Source of the DNA: Symbiodinium natans
Taxonomy: Eukaryota > Sar > Dinophyceae > Suessiales > Symbiodiniaceae
Length of the DNA: 56,000 nucleotides
NCBI GenBank assembly: GCA_905221605.1
Contig: CAJNDS010001001.1
Coordinates: 744,049-800,048 of the forward strand
Direction of reading: 5' to 3'
Shown: positions 32,806-43,000 of the stretch, piece after piece
Layout: each line of letters opens with the position of its first letter
Numbering within the stretch: the first letter of the stretch is position 1
Translations under genes and position numbers: made by a program
Notes under the pieces: model-generated
The model's input: only the letters and a program-made list of their open reading frames with translations
Told to the model about the DNA's origin: nothing
The model's database searches: none

Positions 32806-32911
32806 TACTTGAAGATTTCACGCGTACTACAAGTAGGAAGTAGGGTAAGTACGTTCCCTAGTAAGGTTGCAACCATAGTTACCCTAATAAGCACCCATGA
32901 ACCTCCAAGCG
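32806..32911. repeat. Family B element
   Basis: CTACTTGAAGATTTCACGCG ... AGCACCCATGAACCTCCAAG, core GAAGTAGGGTAAGTACG. Confidence 0.7.
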
Positions 32912-33352
32912 CAAGCCCGCTCATAAAGCGTATGAACCCCACGAACCGGAAACCCTGAGGCGTGTGAGGAGCAGCTCCGGGTTTTTTTGGGGATTTCCGG
33001 GTTCGAATTAGGATTCCGGGCCCCGAAACCCTAAACCCTAAACCCTAAACTTTAGGGTCTTTCTGGGGCTCAGGGGTGTCGATGTTTAACTGTTTCTTGG
33101 CCACCAGTTTGAGCCTGGGAGCGGTCTGGGCGGTCGCCGAGGACCTCCGGGAAGCCCCTCCTCGGCACTGGGCACAAGGGTGACCAGCCCCTAAACTCTA
33201 AAGTAAAAAACCCTAAACCCTAAACCCTAAACATTCAGAATCCTCGAGGTCACCCCAAACCTGAAACCCTAAGCCTTAAACCCTAAACCTTAAACCCTAA
33301 ACCTCAAACCTCAAGGGGCTATAGGGCCTCATAGCCCATCCTGGTGAAAAAC

Positions 33353-33416
33353 TATCGACCATTCCACGCCGAGGCTCGCCGGAGCTCGCTCCTTTGAGTC
33401 GCAGGGTGAAGCCCTG
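33353..33416 (-). CDS. Candidate exon, unknown protein
   Basis: Minus-strand frame QGFTLRLKGASSGEPRRGMV, high GC3. Confidence 0.5.
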
Positions 33417-33541
33417 GGGCTTGGGTTTAGGGTTTTGGATTTAGGGTTTTTGGATTTAGGGTTTAGGGTTCAGGATTCAGGGTTTAGAGTTTAGGGTTTA
33501 GGGTTTCGGGTTAAGTTACTCACATGGGGGTTTCCCAAATT

Positions 33542-33620
33542 CTGGGTACCTTAGTGGGGTCCTTATTATAAGCGGATCCTACAACTTGGGGTCTATATTA
33601 AGGGTCCCTTATTGTCGTCA
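33542..33620 (+). repeat. Family H repeat
   Basis: Second copy, same orientation as 32283-32362, about 85 percent alike by eye. Confidence 0.75.
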
Positions 33621-33697
33621 TTCCTCGTTCTGCCTCAATCGGCAAATTTCAGGGGTGCTGTTTAGAAGCCCGTAACCCTAAACCTTAGTTGCTGAAT

Positions 33698-33790
33698 TCA
33701 TAAGCATCCAACAAGTGTACACTTTCAGTTCTGTAGGGATTCTAGTATCCCCAAAGGTGTAAAGTGTACTCATTCAGATACTAGGAAACT
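33698..33790. repeat. Family E element
   Basis: AGTTGCTGAATTCATAAGC ... AAGTGTACTCATTCAGATAC; see 18925-19022. Confidence 0.85.
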
Positions 33791-34023
33791 CTAAACCCAG
33801 AAACCTGAAGGCCGCTGTACAACTGTAAACCCTAAACCCTAAACGCCTATAGGAAGCTCCTGAGAGGCCTTACAAATCGAATATGCGTTCCACAGCGTGA
33901 AATATAAGGAGCCAGCTTTCTTTTCGTTCAGGGCTTAGGGTTTATAGGGTATAGGGTTTAGGGTATAAGTAGGGTGAAGCGTTGAAGGGTTTACAGAGGT
34001 TTAGGGTTAAGTTTTAAGGCTTC

Positions 34024-34107
34024 ATGGAGCTGAAACAATCCACGGCGCAGAGCCCCGCAGCACTCGACCTCTGCCTGGCGGAACTGAACACACGGCTCGT
34101 AGCTTGA
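34024..34107 (+). CDS. Candidate plus-strand exon with start and stop
   Basis: MELKQSTAQSPAALDLCLAE then LNTRLVA and TGA: 27 codons, good codon use. May be a terminal exon rather than a whole gene. Confidence 0.4.
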   Translation: MELKQSTAQSPAALDLCLAELNTRLVA

Positions 34108-34256
34108 AAAAGGGCTTGGGTTTAGGGCTTAGGCGGCTTACAATGCCCGTCAACCCTACACCCTAAACCCTCCACCCCAAACCCTTTTTGAACCCAGACT
34201 CTGTAAGTCAGCCCTAAACCCTAAACTTTAAACCCTATAAACCCTAAACCCCAAAA

Positions 34257-34336
34257 CCTGCGTCCCCTCTCGTGATGCTCAACCTGCTGAGCCGAGATGC
34301 GCACAAGCGGCTTGCCGGAAAGCGCTTGCTTCACCT
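34257..34336 (-). CDS. Candidate exon, strand uncertain
   Basis: Minus frame after acceptor CGCAG: VKQALSGKPLVRISAQQVEH then HERGRR. The plus frame MLNLLSRDAHKRLAGKRLLH is also open. Confidence 0.45.
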
Positions 34337-34377
34337 GCGTTCTCAAGTGTATGCAATAAGCATCCCACGTGCGTTTA

Positions 34378-34482
34378 GAAGGTATACCTGGGACTCTCTT
34401 TACCTACAGTTTAGTGTGTGACACCTACGGGTCCAGGGGTAGATACTGCCAATCCGCAGGCAACCCTAGTCCCAGGTATTCC
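34378..34482. repeat. Family I inverted-repeat element
   Basis: AGGTATACCTGGGACTC and AGTCCCAGGTATTCC are inverted ends. Second copy at 37868-37976. Confidence 0.75.
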
Positions 34483-35030
34483 TTGATTAAGGGGTAATTG
34501 GTATTGGGGCCTTCTTTGGGTGCTCCCCGGCCCGTCCCGGTAATTGCACGCAAGTGCTGAGAGTTTTGGACTCAATAGCCCAGAGCCATCTTGGCCCCGG
34601 CGAAAGACGTTTTACGGGTATAAGGAGGGACCCCAAGAAGGGATCCTTAATCTTATTCCCTATACAACCCATATATATATATAAATATACATATATATAT
34701 ATATGTCTATGTACCTTATATCCCTAAACCCTACACGAACTACCAAAACGGACCTGTCCCGGCGACGCGCCCGGACACCTCAATGCAGCTGCTTGGAGAT
34801 CCTCTTCAAAGGGGTCTTTGCAACTCCAAGAGAGAGAATGAACCCGTTGTGCCTTGAAAGGGGTCCGAACAACTCAGGCGAACCAGCATGAAACAAAAAG
34901 CCAACCGATGAATCTACGTGGGCAAAAACAAAACACCAGAAACCAAACCCTCTGCAGAAACCAGGTTCCATGCCACTTACCTTCGAAGTCTACCACCCGC
35001 ATGCGCCGACAACACATCCCAAAAAGTTTT

Positions 35031-35157
35031 TGGGATGTTCCCCCTTATACTAACAGTCCTTACTAGTAAGGATTATAATAGAGGGTACTATCCCACACCC
35101 TCAACCCTAAACCCCAAGCCCAAAACCCCTTTCAGTATAAGGGGGAACATCCCAATG
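35031..35157. repeat. Family A element with nested CCCTAAA
   Basis: TTGGGATGTTCCCCCTTATA and AGTATAAGGGGGAACATCCCAA are near-perfect inverted ends; telomere-type units sit in the middle. Confidence 0.85.
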
Positions 35158-35340
35158 TCGCACACACATGGCACGCAACAAGTACCCATGAACCTTCAAA
35201 CAAGGGCACTGGGGAGGGAATGCTTGAGCCAGATGAGGGGGTTTAGGGTTTAAGGTTTAGAGTTTAGGGCTTAGGGCTTAGGGTTTAGGGTTTCTGCTGC
35301 ATGATAGGGTTTCGGGTTTAGGGTTTGGGGTTTAGAGGCC

Positions 35341-35448
35341 CCCCAAGGGTCGCAACCTTTCGGGGTCTCCTCGTCCTCGCGCAATTCAGGAGGCGCGAAG
35401 GAAAGAAGGCGCCAATTCCTGCACCCAGAGTTCCCTTGAAAGAGGGTT
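35341..35448 (-). CDS. Candidate exon, unknown protein
   Basis: Minus-strand frame LFQGNSGCRNWRLLSFAPPE then LREDEETPKGCDPW. Confidence 0.55.
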
Positions 35449-36163
35449 TCAAAAGTAACCCTAAACCCTAAATCCTAAACCCTAAACCCTAAATCCTGCA
35501 CTTATAAGGTCTACCTCAAGATACCGGGTTTATGGCGGTCTACCTTCAGACCCCCAAAACTTGTTTGTTTTGTAGGTTGCCTAAGATCCTGCACAAGGGG
35601 CTTTCAACTAAGAGCCTACAAAAAAAAGTAGGTTTCGGGTTCTTATAATTACTAAAGAAGGGTTTAAGGTTGCGGGCTAAGGATCGCCTCTGGCGCCAGA
35701 GTACAGAACTACCCGACAAAATGTGCCAGAGTCAAATAAAGGCCAATCCTCCAAGCCCCTAAGCCCGTTTTTCAACCCAGAACTGCCCCAAACCCTAAAC
35801 CCCAAACCCCAAACCCTAAACCCCAAACCCTAAACCCTAAACCCTATAAGCCCTAAGCCCTAAACCCTAAGAAGCGTCAGCAGGAATTGGGGGACTGAAC
35901 CGTGCCTTGAAAACCCGAAACCCTTTGTAGGTTCTTAGTCATCGCCCCTTGTCGGATTCGTAGGTCATGTTTTCGGGTTTGGGGTCTGGGGTTTGGGGTA
36001 TCGGGTTTAGGGTTTGGGGTGAGGGTCTCGGGGCGCCATGGCCAGATTCTGCCCTTTTTGTACCGGGGCGTGTAACATGGAATAGGGGGGGGGGGGCTGA
36101 ATTTATAAAGGGTTCCCTAAACCCTAAACCCTATTTAGGGTTTGAAGTCCAGGCTTTTCTTAC

Positions 36164-36240
36164 CGGGCAGGGCCTCGAGCGTGCATGACCAGGTGCTTTG
36201 CGTTGTGCAAAGGACCACGGCCCAGGGCCACAAAGCCCAA
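36164..36240 (-). CDS. Candidate exon, unknown protein
   Basis: Ends at a clean donor CCCG/GTAAGA; frame LGFVALGRGPLHNAKHLVMH then ARGPA. Its 5' side abuts a family F element. Confidence 0.55.
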
Positions 36241-36247
36241 AGGCAAG

Positions 36248-36358
36248 TAATGTAGGGGCCTGAATAATTAGAATACGGTTTTGGGGGTTTCTTGTAGTAT
36301 AATGACAAAGGGACGATAAGGGAATATCATTAGACATTCTTCCGACCCCTACATTAGC
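36248..36358. repeat. Family F element
   Basis: ATGTAGGGGCCTGAATAATTAG ... TTCCGACCCCTACAT, with TAATGACAAAGGGACGATAAGG core. Confidence 0.8.
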
Positions 36359-37046
36359 ATGATTGCGCTGGCAGGCACGTTGCGCCGACAGCGAAAACAG
36401 ATGCCACGTGCGTTGAATGCGTGTGCTGTCATTTCGCCAAGAGACCTGCCGCTCTAGTGTCAGCGAGGTTGCCAAACCACCATACATTCCTAAACCCTGT
36501 ACGACAAGTAGCGACAGCACAAACATTCAGCGAATTCTGGACGCGTGGCCGCAGGCAATTTGGCCAGACAAGGACAGGGAAATGCTAATAAGCCCCCTAA
36601 GTCCCCTAAGTAGGTTATAAGCCAACTTATACTTTGAGGTTTAAGTAAATTTAAGTACCCATGAACCTCCAAGTATGCCAGAACAACACAGTGCTTTTGC
36701 AAGCACATGTATGCTTTGACTGCAGCTCCGCATAAAACAAATCCATCTAACAAATCCATCTAAATTCGGCCTTTGTGTGGCCTCACAATCCTGCATTGCT
36801 CAGGGCTACACTTCCTGCCTCAAGGGACAAAGGAGGTACCCTTATCAGGGACCTTAGGGGTTATTGGGGGGCTATGTCGCGGCTACTTAGGTATTTAGAG
36901 ACTCTATAAGGTGTATATATATATATGCACATATATATATAGGGGTTCTAAAGGGGAATAAGATTCAGGATCCCCTTTCTCGAAGTCCCTCCTTATATCC
37001 CTGAAGCCTCGGGCTTTCCGGGGGGCAGCAGCCCGCCCCCTGGGTC

Positions 37047-40000
37047 TCAGTCCAGCTGGAAGGCTTCGCAGGCGAAGAGCATGGGTCTGAAGAAGTCGTT
37101 CCTTGGTAGCCCAGTAACGATATATTACAATAAAGGGCACCCTTTTTTGGGAGGGAACCCCAGTAACCATATATTACAATAAGGGCACCCTTTTTTGGGG
37201 GGTTGGCTATTTTTTAAGAGGAAACCCCAGTAACCATATATTACAATAAAGGGCACCCTTTTTTGGGGGGTTGGCTATTTTATATAAGGGAACCCCAGTA
37301 ATCATATTACAATAAGGGCACCTTTTTTTGGGGGGTTGGCTATTTTGTAAGGGAACCCAGAACCCAGAACCCAAAAACAAAAAAAAGTAAAGGGTACCAC
37401 GGGGCTGCCAAGGTTCTTGATGCGGCGGGGCGACTTGTCGAGGTACTTGGCGACGTTCGCCTGGTAGCCCTGCATCACCGCAAGGTTCACCTCCTCGGAC
37501 ACTTAAACAACCTAGAAGACCTAACGGTTCACATACCCTAAACCCTAAACCCTAAACCCTAAACCCTTTGGTGAGGACTAAGAGATCGAATCGGGCACAA
37601 CGGCGTGATGATCGTGGTGTGCAGGGAAATACTGAAATTGCACACCTGGATCTTGGTTTCCTTCCAAGGTGCATGCTTCAGGGTGTATACTCAGTTGCTG
37701 CGTTCAGAAGCCCCCAAGAAGTGTACACTTTCAGTTCTATAGGGGATTCTGGTATCCCAAAAAGTGTCAAGTGTGCTCACTCAGCTACTAGCAAATCTCG
37801 TTTCCGGGTTGAGGGTTACAAAAAGCGTTTTGTTTTAATAGGCTCAGGGTTGGTCAGTTTTATGGCAAGCTCTACCTGGGACCCTATTCATCTACAGCTT
37901 CGTAGCAGCTATAGCCCCTGAATTCGTAGGCAGAAGCCATAAGACTGTACGTAAAGAGTGTCCCAGGTAGAGGTTTAGGGTCCATGTAACCCTAAACCCT
38001 AAACCCTAAACCCTAAACCCTAAACCCTAAACCCTAAACCCTAAACCCTAAACCCCAAAGAGTTTTTAGGGTCCGAGGCGCCAAGATCTTCTTCGAGTCG
38101 TAGAGTCGCAGCTGCTGCTCGTGGAAGGCCAGAGCAAACTCGCGCGCCGCCCGGCCAGAGCTGAAGTTGATGAAAGCCTTAGCCCTAAACCCTATGAACC
38201 CTACAAACCCTAAACCCTATAAACCCTATAAACCCTATAAACCCTATAAACCCTATAAACCCTATAAACCCTATAAACCCCATAAACCCTATAAAGCCCA
38301 TAAACCCTATAAACCCTAAACCCTAAACCAAACAAGCTCATGATAGGGAGCCTTATGCGATCCTAGCCAGCACAGGGGGAAAAAGAGGGGAATTCAGGAT
38401 ACTCTATTGAGCATCCTCGGAGCATACCCGCGATTTCGCTTTGTGTGGAAGTCCATGGGAAGGTAGAAGAAATCCTGGGTTGCTGGGTGACTCTGACATT
38501 CCTCAAAAGCAAAAAACTCTTAAACAGCAATATCAGGAAGAATGTAAACCCTAAACCCTAAGCCCTAAATAGTGAGCCCTAAATATCCCCAAAGTTCGAC
38601 CTAGAATCGAACATCTGGTCGAACCCGGCCATCATCACCTCCTTCAACAGCTCCTCACCTATACTCCCCTTTAGAACCTTAATAAACATGTTGAATGCAA
38701 ACGCAGCTTTTCCAGCCACGCCAGAGTCGTTTTGTGGTGGTGACCACCACTGTTGGCCCCACGCTGGCCTAAGGCCAAGTGGGGCGAAGGAAATGCCATC
38801 AGCCGAGCTGTGCACAGCACTGTAGCCTGCAAGCTCCTAGCAGTCACCAGGGCTTTTCTTTAGGCTTTTACTGTACCAACAGCCTGCACAAACAGATCAA
38901 AAAGGCGAGGATTGAGTCATGGCTGAAAGATGGCATCCTTTCCTTCTTCCGCCCCGGCCGGAACTGAATCCACCGGGTTGGGTAGGGTGGGAGCCTCAAA
39001 TCTAACATACAACGGCCTTGCTTCAAGCTGGCAGTGCTTACAACATGCTTGCTGCTACACTCGCCCGTTACACATACTTCCATGTTGAATGCAAACGCAG
39101 CTTTTCCAGCCACGCCAGAGTCGTTTTGTGGTGGTGACCACCACTGTTGGCCCCACGCTGGCCTAAGGCCAAGTGGGGCGAAGGAAATGCCATCAGCCGA
39201 GCTGTGCACAGCACTGTAGCCTGCAAGCTCCTAGCAGTCACCAGGGCTTTTCTTTAGGCTTTTACTGTACCAACAGCCTGCACAAACAGATCAAAAAGGC
39301 GAGGATTGAGTCATGGCTGAAAGATGGCATCCTTCACTTTTCCAAACTGGCCAAGGGCCGTCAAGATTTCAACCTAGCATGCATCATGCGCGCTAGGTGG
39401 CGTTGCTCTGGTGTCAGAGACAGGTGGCTAACAGCTGCTGCTGCATCCTGGAGGTAGATCCTGGCCGTGCTGGTGCTGGCCCAACGTCCACGCAGAAGCG
39501 TGCGCTCCATACTAGAGTGGCGAAGAAAGTCCCATGTGGCACCCCCTCGGCGCAAAGAGTAAACATTCATCAAACCTTCCACTTCAAAGAACGCGACTAA
39601 CGCATGAAATAGCTTGCGAAAGAAGGTCTGACCCCTTTCAAGCAGCAAGGCGTGTTTGGGTCTCGAGAAACATGCCTTCTTAAGCCACTTGCAAGCGATG
39701 CTGGACTCGAGCACCACCATCTCAGAGTGCCCGGTGCGTTTGCCTGCCTTGCTTTGCCCAAGATTAAGTACGGCTCCACGTCGAAGGAATTGTACGTCAG
39801 CTATTCGAAGGTTATACAGCTCGCCTGACCGGAGCATTGCATCGAACGCCACAAGCAGTCCAGCAGCTTCCTCCGAAAAGCCCATCGCGACAGCAGCGCC
39901 TGCAAAGCCCAGCACCAATAAAGGGCTGATCGGTAGCACCCTAAGTGGTGGTTCCAGTCGTTGCCAGACTTTTGCAAGTTTCCATGAGTGCTTGAGCTTC

Positions 40001-43000
40001 CCCACAGCTTGCGGGATGAAAAACTGGACCCCGGCCAGAGCATCACTTACGAGGGATTTGTGCTCACCCTCGGAGTAAGCGTACTCAACCCAAGCGCTAA
40101 CAGCCGTATCCAAATCACTCCAGGCCGGCACTTGAATGCTTGAGTTCACCAAGAAACTCAACACCACCAATGCTGCTTTTTGGTAGCGATGCCTCATCCC
40201 AGCTGTGACCATTTGGTCTTTCAAAGTCGTGCCCGTCCGCTGCTGCTTCCGGCGCTGCTTTTCCGTTGGCCCAATCTTTGTTCGGCCCATCGCGAGGGAA
40301 TATCGGAAGGATTGGAGTCTGTACTCACATAGCCCACAATCAGAATGAGACCTGAAGCTAGAAGCAGGCAGTTCAACTTCGACAGCCCTTTCCTGAGCCT
40401 GAAGCTGCTTGTCCGCCCCTTTGCCACAATAGCACACACAACCTGACTGTCAATCAAATGTAGTGCGCGGTATGGTTCAGAATGGAGTTTTCGAAGTCTC
40501 CACTTTACTGCGTTTGTAACAGCCTGCAGCTCAAGGACATTTATGTGGGCACAAGTTTTCCAAGGGTAACCGTGAATCACACTCCAGTGGAATAGAGAGG
40601 AGTTCAACCCTGAACGAGGCCAAGCCTGCATGCGAAAAGGCACGCCAACATCAAGGCGGATGTCCGTCCCTCCTCGCTCAGCCTGGCGGATGAAGTGCAG
40701 CACTAACTCTGCCGTGTCTTTGGTTTAGGCATCTAGGGACAAATCGTGGGTACAGCAGCCAGCCGGCACTGGCTTCCCCTTGACCCTGAACCAAAGCACG
40801 CAAGTCCCTGGATTCTGGAATCCCATAGTTGACAAGCAAGCTGTGCATGAGCACGGCAATCACATTCACGTGCAAAGAACCTCCAAGCATGCTCCCAACT
40901 AAATCAAAACGCTCCTCATCTGTGAGCTTAGGGGTGATTGCACGTGTCACGTAACCTCGGTCAAATCCCATGAGCATTTCGCGCTCAGTGGGAGAGGGGA
41001 GGCGTAGCGAACCTTCTGAAGTCGTGACCATCGCATCTTGCTCGTAATCGCACACCGGCAGGCGGTAGCGGTCTTTAGCCCAACGTTCTTTTGCTGACTC
41101 ACTCGCAGCAGCAAGTCCTGTAGGGTCTTTCGGTGGACGAGCCCTTTTTCGCGGGCGCGTCAGCGTTGGGAGCCAACTTTGTTTGTCTCTGTTCCAGTGA
41201 CACCCCGCATCCAGCCACTCAGTGTCACAACCTCTAGTTAGTGGAAGACGAAGTTCAAGATAGTCCCCCTGGTCAAAGAGCTCTTCTTCGCCCAGAGCTT
41301 GGACTTCCCATGAACACCAGAAAAGACGGGGGCGATGGCACCAAGACAACCACTTCGCGTCAAGTAGTACAGGTTTGGTGCGGAGCACTGAGCTAAATGC
41401 TTTGCGATTCTCTTCCGTCATGTTGAAAATGTTTTTCCACGAAGAAATGAACAGGCACACTGAAGACCTCCTTCAATAAACAGATAATTCGCGGTATCGC
41501 AAGAAAAAGTTTGGAGCGCTCCCCTTGCAGACCCAGCCCTTTATTCGGCGGTGCCTTTAGATCTTGGCAAGGACTCCCAGCTCCAACTACAACCAAATCA
41601 ACCTTTCCTTGTAGGCTGCGGTGTAGCTTTTCCACGACTGCGCGATCGACGTCTAGGACACTTCCCAGTTCAAGAATACCGGGCCACCTACGCCGGGTTA
41701 CCTTTTTACAGTCCTTGTCGATTTCAGCGCTGGCGTACCCGACAACTTGACACGGCAACCTTGCTAAGGCACACACGAGGGCACCCAAACCATCGAACAG
41801 TGACATGGCCAACACTCGGACCCCTGTTCCCTTGTTGTAGGTTGCAGCGCCTGCAGGGCGAAAGGCCGGCACGTCACCGGCACGAAGATTGCCTAAAACT
41901 GCATTGCCTTCCTCTGTAAGCCCGGCACTGGCGCACAGACCAGCCCCCAACAGAGAGGCATCGGAACAAGTGATCATGCCGTTAGGAGGCGTCCTGATAG
42001 AGCTAACTGCTAAAGGCAGACAACACAGAGCACGGATCAGTTCGCGCGTAGCGGAGGCTCTTAAACTTCGCTTGAAAAACCAGTTTCCACGAGGCCACAC
42101 TTCGTTGAGCAAACCCATCAATGGCCTTCTGAACTCGAAGCAGCGCACTAAACGCCCCAGCGTCATAAGAAGCGCTTTCTGGCTAGCACAACTTTGGCCG
42201 CACATCCAGGCGCACATCCACCCGACTTCTAACAGCTTTTCTGGAGGTACAGAGATAAAACCGCGATCCCCATCTATGTGAGCTCCCATACGGTTAACAC
42301 TCAACTCTCGTTGATGGGCCTTGTCCTCGGAGATGCCCACGCCTTGTCGCTCGTAAGCGGCTCGCTGACGGCGATGAGTTGCCGACAAAGTACCTTGCAA
42401 GGCTTTCCAATCTTTGCGCGCGACAAATTCAGGGCAGTCAAAGTCATCTAGGTAATACTGGATCCAACCTCCATTGATCTCTGTTGCTGTTAGAGGCACG
42501 GGACAATCCCTGCGCCACTCCATTTCCTGTGGGAGGCCGGCACCGGCAGGCACCGGCGAAATTCCCAGTTGTCTATGAAGGTGTTGGAACAAACTCACAG
42601 CATTCACCCATCCCATAGGAATTACAGCAGACGCCAAATACACAAGCCCTTTACTTGGCAACCCAATATCTTTTCCTTGTACAGGCCAACGAAAAGCAAG
42701 GAAGGGTCGCCAAGCCTCGGGTAGAGCCCATGCGTAGAAGGCCCCCCGCTGATCGTCGCCCGACCAGAGCAGGACCTGCGTGGGTCTGAGGTAGGCAGCA
42801 GTCCATTGAGAAGATGAGCTCAGGGTAGGCAGGTCCCCTGTCATTAACCGTTGAATGGAATTGGAAGGGACACAGTTCATTATAAGCCGGGTAATGCGGC
42901 ATTGTCCAGGAGCCGGCGCTCCCTTTTTCTCCACAGAGAAGATCCCATTTAACAGCGGTTTTCCGCGAACTTTAAAAATGTCCTGGCTGTCGATAGGAGT

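Noticed and set aside
41393-41830. Methyltransferase as a host DNMT gene or separate insertion next to the element
   Set aside because: It is in frame with the RT in one ORF and lies between two halves of RNase H within the split direct repeats.
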